DNA from: Nemopilema nomurai
Taxonomy: Eukaryota; Cnidaria; Scyphozoa; Rhizostomeae; Rhizostomatidae
Direction: 5' to 3'
Assembly (NCBI GenBank): GCA_003864495.1
Contig: PEDN01001354.1
Span: 868,001 to 932,000 of the forward strand
DNA: 64,000 bases
Shown here: positions 12,057-24,300 of the stretch, piece by piece
How positions within the stretch are numbered: position 1 is the stretch's first letter
Layout: each line of letters begins with the position of its first letter
The notes under the pieces: model-generated
Told to the model about the DNA's origin: nothing
The model's database searches: none
Seen by the model: only the letters and a program-made list of their open reading frames with translations
Made by a program: the position numbers and the translations under genes

Positions 12057-12459
12057 CTTGCAGGAAAAACAGTAAGGCCAGTTCCAATCCCAGCAACAAG
12101 AGAAACATTGCTTGAGAGTACTCTGCATGCAGGTCGTCTGAAGACCAGCGAGGCTTTTTGTTCTTTGAAAAGTTTTCCAAACCGATAATATCACAATTGT
12201 GAATCAGATCTTCCACGAGTCTGAGGTGGTCCATTTTCACCAGAGTCAGAGCTAACGCGCCTTTTCTTCGAAAAGTGCGGCTGTTGTTGTCGAACTCTTT
12301 TTGCAGATGAGATGCGGTGGACAGGCGACAGCCTCTGCGAAGTACTTGACGCACACTTACGCACATCTGACCCACAGTATAGGAAAACCTATAGAATTTG
12401 AAATTGGCTTTGAAAAAAGCAAACATTTTACGACCTCTAAAAGCTTTTTCGTCTGACAC
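12057..12459 (-). CDS. Unrecognised ORF, possible exon with a hydrophobic segment
   Basis: A 139-codon - strand ORF has balanced, protein-like composition and a possible donor at 12057/12056 (CTGCAAG|GTACTT). The peptide has a basic, Ser/Arg-rich first half. It then carries KMDHLRLVEDLIHNCDIIGL and a hydrophobic stretch AMFLLLLGLELALLFFLQ that could span a membrane. I do not recognise a family. It could be a single exon of a gene whose other exons I cannot see, or a chance ORF. GC content is raised over 12100-12350, which favours former coding function. Confidence 0.3.
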
Positions 12460-12948
12460 TCCTCAGAGCATAAAACGTCAGAATAAGGTTCCGAAAGAAC
12501 ACGATGGAAAATATATACCCAGTTGTGATCCACTGTGAATCTGCGCCTGTGATAATGATAGAGCAGTACTTTCCCAACTGTGGTTTGGGAAGTGTGAACG
12601 CTACCTGTGACCGCGCGGCGTAATCTACATACCTTGTCATCGCGTGACTACTTGTTCAAACACTTTCGACGTTTTTCAGAAGTCACACGATCAATGAAAC
12701 CAATTAATCTCAATATCTATTTTTCGTGGTATATTCTACCCATAGAAATATTAGCACTAGAATGCGTGCTCTTTTGTTCGCCTAGATTGTTTTCTGCGTA
12801 ATACCTATGGGCAGCAAAGATGGTAGCAACATGTTGGCAAATTCTGAAATGCATTAGAGTTGGTAAAGCAGTTAAACTTTGCAATATGTATGTACAGAAA
12901 AAGTCATGACCCTTTTCCAAGTATGACGAAAATGACAAAGCACCGTTT

Positions 12949-13033
12949 TTATCACTGCACATTTCATGATTTATCACTGCACGTTTTCAGCTTATCACGT
13001 GTGCACACTGCACAAATTGGTTATCACTGCACA
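12949..13033. repeat. Short irregular repeat of TTATCACTGCAC
   Basis: The word ATCACTGCAC recurs at about 12950, 12974 and 13021, with a diverged copy (ATCACGTGTGCACACTGCAC) at about 12995. Confidence 0.6.
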
Positions 13034-13039
13034 CTAAAA

Positions 13040-15351
13040 TTAGGTATGGTCTAAAAAGAAGAAGGTAAGGGACTCATTTACTTTTTCCTTACGCCACAGC
13101 GAGTCGTTTTACGGTTTTTCTTCGTATTTTGTTTCGACTCCTTTCTCTGCCAAATTTCCAATCGTATGCCAGCTTAGTAATTAATTATGTCTAAATTCAA
13201 TTTCAAGTTCATTATAATTAGACAACCATTATGAATGGGTATGTGATATTATTTTTGAGCAGTACTTAATAAATTCCTCAGGTTTTTGGCCTAGCAGAAA
13301 CGCGGAAGTTACTGGTAAACAAAAGTGTCAACAACAGCGTGATTCAGTATCTAGAAAGTCTTGTTGAAACTTGATGCATTCGAGACTTAGAACAAAATTT
13401 GCTCAAATTACCTTGAAATAAAATCCCAGCCACTAGGTTTGGGCGATTTGTAAGTTTTGAATCAACATGTTCCAATTCAACTGTATTTATGTAAACAGCG
13501 TGACAGCGAGAACTCTAAGTGACTAAGAATCTCTCCCCCAAACCTTAAGCAAAAGCAGAAATGAATCTAAAATCCAGTCGCTAGAATCATTTTATCCTTG
13601 AATATGTTATCTTAGAACTAAATATTTATATTTTTTACAGATCGGAGATAAAGGTGACATTTCCTCCATCTATAATAAAAAGCCGACCAGGTTACTTAAC
13701 CGCCGCCTGGCACTCGGCGTTACCTCATTGCACAAGTTTCAAAACATTTTATTGTGATAATCTCTTATTGTGTAATATTCTTATCATCTCTTATTGTGTA
13801 ATATTCTTAAAATCATATTATGTTATTCCTTGTAAAACAAAATTTGCTTTGTAAGTTTATGCCTTCTTATAGGCTTTTTATGAACTGCTAATCTAAAATA
13901 TTGCTTTAAATAACCTGTATTCCCCCCCCCCCCCGTTATTATAACAGGAAACAGGATAGGAATGGAATATTTAACGTTTCCTTATAAACTCATTACAAAA
14001 GGGATATATGGTACCACATATTAAGATATGTATTTACTAAAATACATAAGAATGCTATATATGCCCCCCCCCCTTTACCACCGTAGTTCGTTAGGAAATT
14101 TTGCTAGAAATTGCTGGAAAATTTATCTTTAAAATCCGAATTATTTCATGAGATTATTATTATGTCTCTACTATCTGCTTGTAAACATAGTAGAAATATC
14201 GTTGATGAAAAGCATTTCGAATAATTAATAATAGTATAATATAATTTTTGGAAGTTTTTTCTATTCAAATTCCTATCAAGAATAAAGAAAAACACAGTAC
14301 ACACAAACGGACCTACTTACTCGTGGAAAGATATGTTTATTTGATCGGGAAGCAAGTCTTTTTTTAGGAATCCATCGATTCTGGCAACCGAAAGCAGCAC
14401 ACGACACTACCATTTTCCTCTCTTTAAACGCTGAAATATCTTTAGATGTTGACAACAGTATATTAACTTAATATATGAGCCAAGCGCGTATACGATGATA
14501 GGAGGCAATACGGTCCGCTGTGATTTCCCGCGTATTTTTTGCCAACTTGTTGCTACCATTTTTGATTCCCATAGTTCGCACGCGTCACGTGATTATACCG
14601 TACGATTCTACCGCTCATTAAACATAAATTGCGATGGCAAGAGCCAAGAGTCACTCTTTTCTGTTAATTGTTTTGAAATTAGCTTCTATTTCTTTAAAAA
14701 ATCAGATTTGCTAAATAAGTTTAAATATTCAGTTATGTCAAAGAAGAAATAGTCCTATGCTGCATTCAGGCAAATTTTATTACTTAATATTTATCTACAA
14801 ATGAAAATATCTTGGAGGCTTTCAAGGAAACTATGTTTGGGTCAGAACATTAAATGAGGCCATGTTAAAGGCCCTCAAAACAATCTTCGTTCTCCTTTAT
14901 GCGGTAATCAGTAAAATTTCATGAAAAATTTTGGATTTCAATTTTCTTGCCAATCTCTTCTATGGGCGTTGCCCATTACTCCGAGATTTATGAGGGCGTG
15001 GCAGTCCAAAAGTTTTTCTGGGCAGCCCCCTTCCTCTCTTGGGCAGGACCATCACCTCTGTCCAGGCTTCGCCACTGCCTAAGAGTAGTTGTTATTGTGA
15101 TCTTGTTGTATAGAGTTGACGCCTTGAGCATTTCCGTGACTGTAGTTTACCCGACAGAGTGGTCGAGTTGAATGAAAGAAAGAAAGAGAACTATTTCATT
15201 TTGATACATCACTGCTTGGGTGACTTAGGTTGTTTATCGAGTGGAGGTTTCTGGTTTGACATGTGACCTGCGCTAGTCACACAGCAGTCGAGGCAGATCA
15301 GTTCATCCGCTAACATTAAAGAGTGTCAAATTTGGGGAGCTGCTCTTAAAG
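13040..15351. other. Region upstream of the XDH gene, no gene recognised
   Basis: It contains poly-C tracts near 13921-13933 and 14066-14074. A G/C-rich segment at about 14960-15080 ends with the complement of CAGTGGCGAAGCCTGG, which resembles a hAT-like element end. The promoter and 5' UTR of the xanthine dehydrogenase gene must lie in or near the last few hundred bases, but I saw no diagnostic core-promoter motif. Confidence 0.35.
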
Positions 15352-18300
15352 ATGCATCGAAACGGCCAAGACTTTCTTTCAAACGAAAAGGCTTCGTCGA
15401 GTTTGGTCTTCTTCGTCAACGGTATGTCGTATGTTTTCAGCCTTATAAACCAAATTGTTACATAACCTGACAGTTGGCTTTGCTTTCGCGCTGACTGTAG
15501 TTATTGAGAAAAGCATCCAAACTTTCTTCCTTTCTCGTTAGATCCTTGGTACTGTCCTCTAGTGAGCTGTCCTCTTGTAGCGATGGGACAACTGTAAGAG
15601 AAATCTTGAGAGTTGTTCGCTAGCGATCGTAATAGCATGGTAATTAACTGACCATTTTGTCCCGTGAGCGGACGTTGTGGATTTTTACATTCGCATTTGG
15701 GATTGGGGAGGTCGCCCTACGCCTCTTTCTGTTCATGATAATGTTACGTTTGTCGAGAGCTATCATATGTGCATTCAAAGAAACGGTTCTTTTATGTGAT
15801 ATTAATCTATACTAGCTCACACCATTTGTCTCGAAGGCTCAAGGAAATATCCAGCTATAATTTATGCACATCAATTGCTCCTGCATTCGAAGATAGCCTC
15901 CTAGGCCACTGGAGTGCCTTTTCGTGTTGGTTCACGTGTTATTGAACTTCGATTCGAAGCTATCTTTGTTGGTATACGTATGCCATCAAGTTTATAGTGG
16001 ACGGCGGTGCCTATTTCATCGTGTTCATTCAGCATAGCCTCGTAAACAAAAGCGTGTAATGGAACAGAATTCACGATCAATCTCATCAGACAGCGAGAAA
16101 CGCAAGCCGCGGATCAAATAACAGTTCGCCATTTCTAGATGATTGAAAACAAGGGATATTATGAGTCTCAACAAGTGTATCGTCACAAACGTGAATAGGA
16201 CGCTTCACGCTTCTATTTTACTCAACAGGTTATTCAAAAGCGCAACTGATTCGAGTTTATTTGAACAAGCGGCTCAAGCGGCTCTGTAATATCCAGGGGG
16301 GAGGGGGCACTTGAACATTCTAAACACGGGGAACGGTCCCACCGCAGTTTAGACTGATAGTATTTGTTAATTGGTTCAACAGTATCAGGGGCGGATTAAG
16401 ACGTTTGCACCGTTCGCACATGCGACAGTCAACTTCTCGACGGTTTTTTACGTCAGTGTTATCTCAAAAGGAGAATATACTTTTTGGCTTTTACTTCCCC
16501 GACTCTGTTCCTTATGCTCTTTATATCGGACGTTATCGCAAATAAAATCTTGGCACCACGGAGGAGCCAATCGAGAAGTTCTGAACATGAGTAAATCCAA
16601 GAGATCGAATCATATCCGAGAGAAATCTAGAATACGATACGGTCTCATCTTTTAGGATCCCGATTTAATTGTAACAGGGGACCAATGTAGTTAGATTAGG
16701 GCTTTTCGGTCAGCCAATCATTGGATAATGATCATGAACTGTGATGCGGTTAAGAGAGCGGTAGTCACCACAAGGACGGTGTCGGCTTGGGTACCATGTG
16801 AAGTGGAGAAGACCAGCTGCTAGAAGAAGGACGGATGATACCAAGCTGGGGGACGGATGATACCAAGTTGTAGCATGTGATCGAATTCGGCTTTTGCCAC
16901 TTTGAGGCGGTCTGGAGGAAGACGTCGAGTGTCCCACATCTAGTGTCATAGATTGTTCACCATATGTTTGGATAGTTGTCTTGTTGACGGCTTGAAGATA
17001 GTGCGATGTCGATGGAGGATGTCGTTTTACAGCAGGTGTGGGTGGGAGAACACTGACATCAGCGCCTGTATCCACCAATAAACGTGTACCAGTGGCACGG
17101 TCGGTGACGTAGAAGAGGTGACTGTGGTGTGTGGTGCCAGTAGGACTTGTCGCCGCTAGTCGCTGGCTTGGGAGTTTTCCGACTGCTGGGTTGAGTTGTT
17201 AGCTGTGAAGGAGCATGGCATGGTACAGTGGTGGGCATTTGATCCAAATCGGCGATGGTACCAACAAATGGAGCTTGAGGGGCGGGAAGCACTGGCATCA
17301 CGGCGATAAGCAGTTGACGGCGAAGCTGCTGGACTGCGACCACGTCAGCGAGAACGAGAATATGAGCGAGAACGAGGCTGGAATCGACCTTGAGTGACAA
17401 GTGTAGCCCGTTGCAACGTAAGGCTGTTGACCTGGTTGCGGAGATCGTGGAGTTCTTTTGCTACGGAGGAGTCAGCGGGGAATGGCGGCATGCTGGAAAT
17501 GGATGGTTGTGGAGGAGCAACTTCAATTATTTTGTCGGCGAGAAGGGCAAGCTCGTCGAGTTGAACTGTGTCCGGAGTTGAAGCCAAAATAATCTGGATA
17601 CTTTCGGGTAATCGTTGCAGGAAAAGTCGCTTAAAATGCCGTTTTCCAAGTTGTTGTCGCCAAGCAACTGACGCATTCTTCGAAGGAGTTGGGACGGTTT
17701 TCGGACTCCCAGTTCTTCCGAAAGCAACAATTGGTCGAATCGCTTTTGTTCGGAAGCCGAGGTTCGTTTTATGAGTTCCGATTTCAAATCATCATAAGGA
17801 TTGGCAATAGGAGGTGAAATTAAAATGTCCCTGATTTTCTTTGCGATGTCGGGCTGAAGCGAAGCTATGACGTACGCAAATCTTGTTGGATGTGAGGTTA
17901 TTTGGCGAGCCAGAAATTGCACTTCGATTTGGGCAAACCAGACGACGGGGTCGTTTGGCCAGTATGGAGGAAGTTTCAAAGCAAAAGCTTGGACCGTGGG
18001 CGATGTAGCTGAAGTTGTCGAGGTGGAGGGCAATGCAGCGTCGGTGGATGGCAAATCGTTATTTATGGCGATGGGGAAATGGCAATGAAAATGTCGCGGA
18101 GTGAATGGGTAAAATAAGTATGAACAAGGAAGAATCCAAGAATAAACGGCAATAAAATCGAAAATGAACAGCAAAAACAACGTCGTGGTTACCAATTTAA
18201 TAGATCCAAATGTGGCTGAGCATGAAAATCGAACTATTAATAAAAGTGTTGTAATTGATGATCTCGCCAATCTCTTCCTTAGGCCATCGACTCAATGAAG

Positions 18301-21300
18301 ACAATCTGTTTGGTTTTTCGTTGCGTCTTTTCTCCAGCTTAAAAGAAAACTCGCTAACTAAAACGCTGAGCGTGTGCACATAAAAACAAGGGGACGTGTT
18401 GTTGATTACGTTACTGTGGATACGGAGACAATGGAAGGTGTAAATGACACTGACACAAAGGAGGACATAACAACGTTTGAACAATGGTCACTACAAACCT
18501 TAAGGACATTTTGGTCAGGGCAAGGCTCAGTAATCGGGGACAAGGGGGCACACGTACTGTGGTGTTCTGGTTGTGGTAGGGCTCATTGTCAAATGTGTAA
18601 TGTCGTGGGTAACTGTGATAGTTTCATGTCCAAGGTAACTGGTAAGGAATTCAAGATAAATTACTCGTTTAACTGTGATTCGTCGAATGTGGTGTACCTC
18701 TTAGAGTGCAATGTTTGTGGTGTGCAGTATGTCGGTAGCACTAACACGCCCTTTGGATTAAGATTTAATACCCATAAGGCATGTAATCGTAAGTTTAATC
18801 AGGCATCTTCAGTACCTCAGGTGGAACTTTTCAGGCACTTTACTGGAGTTTGCCACCGGGGGTTTCTGCGGGATATAAGGGTAAGTATTATTGATAGACT
18901 TACTGGGGAGAATAGGATGCGGGAAAGCTTCTGGCAATATAAGTTAGACAGTTTTACTCCAAAGGGCTTAAACACTAGGTATGTTGATACATAGATTGAA
19001 GGTAATTTCCTTTTTTCTTTACACTTTATGATTTTATGCTTATTTTGGTTTTTTCTCCTTCCACTAGCACATGCTTCGTTTTACGTCCTTTGCGTATCTA
19101 TTATTCTTCTCATACAGGTGTTCTTTTGTGTTTCACGTGTTATTTGCAACCCCCGTGAGACTTGCACTGCCGCCAAGTTTAGCAGCACCTTCTCCTGTCC
19201 TTTCTTCTAACTCTCCCACTGAGTAACACTTTTAACAATAACTATTGTAATAGGCAATTTTCTTTAACCTCCTCATTGCATTGACCTAATTGTACCAACT
19301 CTATTGTATCTGTTCTATTGTATTAATTTTGTATATGTTAGCTCCATTTGATTTGTAAAGCATTACTGATGAAGACTTCGGTCAAAGCGTTTACAAGATG
19401 TGTTTTCTTCATAATATATAACGTATATATATATTTATTAAAAAACTCATTCTATAAAATGTTTAGACGATATACTGATGAAGCGAAAGCGAAACGTCTA
19501 ACGACATTGTTTTCTTTGAGTTTATATACGTATATATATATATATATATTCTAGATTGTTTTGTCTATTTTGACATAACAGTGCTCGATGTGCAAAAAGC
19601 ACAGAGCAATAGATATAATAGAAGACAGGCTAGAAATGAGAAATATTCTTTGTTACTCCGAATAGATTATAGTCTGTCTGATGAGAAAGATTATAGACTG
19701 TGTGATGAGTGCGTAAGTACGAAACTAGGAGTAACAGAAAACATGTCTCATTTCTAGTCTGTCTTCTATTATATATATATATATAAATATGACTACTGAT
19801 TATTGATGAAGACTAGCCTAATTCACCACAACTGGGCAGAGATAATTTAAGAATAATCTTAGGCTCAAGATAAAAATTTTTTAAGAACATGGGTGCTCGT
19901 GGTATTCATATGGAAATGTTATCTTGTATTTCAGGCCAAAGGATTGTTGATGAGAATGTCGACCCTGAGTGGACACTTCTGTCCTACCTCCGATTGAAAC
20001 TGAGGCTATGTGGCACGAAGCTCGGTTGCGGCGAAGGAGGATGTGGCGCCTGCACAGTCATGGTTTCAAAATTCAACAGAAGGAAGCAAGTAATCGAGCA
20101 TCTCTCTGTGAATGCATGTCTAGCGCCCGTATGCTCGATGCACGGCCTTGCTGTAACGACGGTGGAGGGCATTGGCAGCACCAAGACAAAGCTCCATGCC
20201 GTGCAAGAGCGAATGGCCAAGTACCACGGCTCTCAGTGCGGGTTTTGCACCCCCGGCATAGTCATGTCGATGTACACGCTCTTGCGGAACAAGCCGAAGC
20301 CAAGCACAGAAGACCTCCACACATACTTTCAAGGGAATCTTTGCCGGTGTACAGGATATCGGCCTATAATCGAAGGATTTCGCACGTTTTCAGAGCCGTG
20401 GCTATCGTTCGCTGCAAATGGGGCGAGTAATGGATGCAGCACTGATCAGACGGATGGACACTGCGCGGGGAAGCGAGGATGCGGTGGCGCGGCGAATGGG
20501 AAATGTTGTATGGAGAATGGTAGTGACGAAAGCAACGAATCTGCAGCAATCGATGTAGAGCCATATTGTCCTAACAGTGAGCCAATTTTCCCGGCGGAAT
20601 TGCAGTTGAAATCCGACTACGATGAAGAGTCTTTGGAGTTCCATGGCAAGTTTATACGCTGGTTCCGTCCAACCACCATTAAAGATCTGCTGGCAGTTAA
20701 GTGCAAATACCCGCATGCCAAGATCGTGGTGGGTAACACAGAACTAGGGATCGAAATGCGATTCAAGAATTGCCAATTCCCCGTGATGGTCCAGCCGACG
20801 CACGTCGAAGAGTTGACGAGAGTCTCCGAAAGCGAGCGCGGTGTGGAAGTTGGTGCCTCTGTCACGCTCAGCCAAATAGAAGAAATCTGCACAACACAAG
20901 CAACTCTGCACCCTGCGTCGAAAATCCAGGTTTTCACGGAAATGGCTAAAATGCTCAAGCTATTTGGAGGCAAGCAGATCAGAAATGTTGCTGCTGTTGG
21001 AGGAAATGTGATGACAGGGAGCCCAATATCCGATCTGAATCCGATTTTCCTGGCCTCTGGATGTTCTCTGAAGGTTTGTAGCACCAAGGGAACACGCGTG
21101 ATTATGATGGACGAAAACTTTTTCACTGGGTATCGTAAGAATGTGATCAGGCCCGAAGAGGTGCTTGTATCGATCAGCATCCCATACTTGGAGAGCAACG
21201 AGCATTTCTTCGCAATCAAGCAGTCTAGACGGAGGGAAGATGACATCGCGATTGTCAATGCCGCGTTCCGCATCAAACTGAGCGCGGATAACGTAGTAGA

Positions 21301-24300
21301 AGATGCCGCACTGTGTTTTGGCGGTATGTCCGCGACGGCCGTTTTCGCAAAGAATGCAATGGAGGCGTTGCGCGGAAAGGCGTGGGGAAAGGAAATGATA
21401 GAAAACGCCTTGAACGTATTAACAAGCGACCTAGCGTTAGACCCAGCCGCACCTGGAGGCATGGTGCGTTATAGGCAATCATTGGCCATAAGCTTTCTGT
21501 TCAAATTCTACTTGAAGATCTGCCATGACGTCATAGGTGAAACCAAGGGTATGGAGCAGGAGTATATGAGCGCATTGAATCCACTGACGAAGGGCGAATT
21601 TAAATGTAGCCAGCTGTATGATGGAATGGGAGGTAAGAGTGTCGGAAAGCCAATTGCTCACGTCTCTGGCGAAGTGCATGCCACTGGAGAAGCTGTGTAC
21701 TGTGACGACATCCCGAAACTTGAGAACGAGGTATACCTCGGTTTGGTAATGAGTCAGAAGGCCCATGCAAAGCTGCTTAGAATTGATGCTGCGAAGGCGC
21801 TTGAGATCGAAGGGGTGTTTGACTTTTTATGCCACAAAGACCTTCCAAAAGGCAGAAACAAATTTGCAATAGCTGGCGTGAAAGATGAAGAAGTTTTTGC
21901 AGCCGAAAAGGTAAGCGTCATGATTATGGTAGGCCTGGACATGGTTGTTCCATTCACGGCCATCTTTATTCTGTCTTTGCAGTCTCAAACCATAAAGGAT
22001 ATTAAAGTGTCCTTTGGTAAAGTGTCCTTCGGTGAATCAGCATTCCTACATGACAATTTTGGTTCTGCTTAACACTGCTTAACGTTTTTCCTTGAAGAGC
22101 ACGAGGTCCAGTAGCGAAGCGCCAAGCGAAGCGCCAAGCGTCCGAGTAAGGGCCATCCAAGTTGACCTTCCAAACAGCTGTAGACTCTGAATAAGCGCAG
22201 ATATATGAAATCAGCACCATGAAGTGTTTGCCACTCCAACCGGTTCTTGAAAGGGGAAAACTTGCGGTTATTCTTTCACGCACTGTCTCCATTACCATTG
22301 CTAAAATGGTTAGCAACTAGGGAAAGCCATATGCTCCTTTGCCCCCTGATAACCATTTTTATCATTTGGTTTGTGCTGAGATATGGAGAAAGTTAGTTCC
22401 CTTCAAGTTTTGGTTATGCTCCTGAAAATAAATGAGCGCATTTTGAATGAATTTACCTGTTCACCATTTCCCACAACTGAAGCCAGCGCAACCTGGAATC
22501 AGCTTACGACCAAAATCTGAAACTGATTGAAAAAGCAATGGTGACACCCACAGCACAGAAGAGTGAAAAGACAGAAGAGACACTAGGCTTTTTGGTTTAT
22601 AAGAAAATTCGGTAGTTTTGCAGAACTTGAAAGAGAGGTTAACCATGTCAATTTTCCGTGCGAGAAAAAATACCCAGTGTTCCATACTCACTATGTATAC
22701 AATAAAACTTGTGAGTCTGGTACCCAGGATAGATAAAAGCAGCTACAATTGGCATCTTAGCGCGAAGTTTACCATGTCCGACTACAGTACTCCATGCCCA
22801 TGGAACCTCGATCAAAGCTTTGTAAGTTTAGTCTGATGTATTTCAAATTCCGCCAACAGGTGCAACATTATGGACAGATAATTGGAGTGGTTGTTGCTAG
22901 CGATCAAGCAACAGCCAAAAGGGCAGCGAAGCAGGTTGTGGTTGAGTACGAGGAGTTGCCCCCCGTCCTTACCATAGAGCAGGCGGTAGAAGCAGGCGAG
23001 TTTCACGTGGACGAGTTGAGCCTACGCTCTGGTAGCCAATCAGCTCAGGTCTGGTCTGCTTGTGATCATGTGATCGAGGGTAGCATGCGGACTGGGGCAC
23101 AGGAGCATTTCTATATGGAAACCAATGCCGTCATTGCTATACCAAAGGGCGAGCACGGTGAGATGGAAATTATTACATCTTCACAGAACATGACTAGTAC
23201 ACAGATGGTGGTTGCCCAAGTGTTAGGAGTTCCAGCAAACAGAATTGTGTGCAAACTGAAGAGAATGGGCGGGGGATTCGGTGGCAAGGAGACAAGGGGA
23301 ATACCCATTGCAGCTGTTGTTGCTGCAGCTGCACAAAAGGTAATCGAATCACACCTAATTTACACCTTTGCTCCTCCTCTGATTCATGTGCATCAAGTTA
23401 GGTATATGATATGCAAAAAAGAAGTCTGTTATTCGGTTTAGGGTGATATCAAAATAAATTAAATGATATTATTAAATTAAATAATTTTATAAAAATAAAT
23501 TTAGCTAATAACACGGTCTTGAGAAGGTCGAGAGCTTACGATGCGATGAGCTGGTAGAAGAACATGCTCAATTCAATTGGCGTTTTGCAACACAATTAAG
23601 TTTCGTACCACTAATGCCATGATAAGTTGTAAATCGAGTTGCACTCTAAAATCATCGCATTTTTCTGTCAACATTAGGTAAAAAGGCCTGTTCGGATGAT
23701 GCTTGATAGGGATGAAGATATAATGATTTCTGGCTGGAGACATCCATTCTCTGCTAAGTACAAAGTCGGGTTCAACAATGACGGTATGGTGCAAATTCTT
23801 GACGTGGAGCTATTTAACAACGCCGGGTGGACCATAGATTTGTCCCTGCCAGTTCTGGAGCGTGGTCTCCTGCACGCAACGAACTCGTATGCGGTTCCGA
23901 ATGTCCGTGCCCGGGGAAGCTGTTGCAAGACCAACCTGCCTTCTAACACGGCTTTCCGGGGGTTCGGTGGACCACAAGGTATACCGCCAGTTTGTAGACA
24001 ATTGTATGTTACGTTTGTGGTGGCTCCGAGCAAAGAGAGGCATATATCAACTCACTTGTATTTTGTAACTCTGATTCTGATGGTGAACTGAATCCAGTAC
24101 TCTAACTCTTACTGATATATCCCTGGTTATTGCAGCACGTAAAAATGTTAATGATATGTGTTATGTTGACGAATACAAATAGCTTTTTATGCTAGAAGTT
24201 TTACCGAGCCAATTAAGTAGATGAGTGAATAAGCAGTTCGGCACAGTAAATCAAGCTGTGAATCCTCTTGACTATCTGTGGATTACTAGTTAAGAAATGA

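Noticed and set aside
17527..18270. Whole 247-codon frame as a host gene
   Set aside because: The C-terminal part is a Ty3/Gypsy gag core, and the hydrophobic first ~80 residues are upstream noise in the same frame.
19889..19934. ATG at 19889 as the XDH start ([16 protein letters not shown]...)
   Set aside because: The bases before 19935 form an acceptor (TTATCTTGTATTTCAG), the peptide is unlike any XDH N-terminus, and exon 1 at 15352-15421 supplies the expected LVFFVNG in the correct phase.
20617..21462. 281-codon - strand ORF opposite XDH exon 2
   Set aside because: It is the antisense shadow of conserved XDH coding sequence, which gives long open frames by composition.
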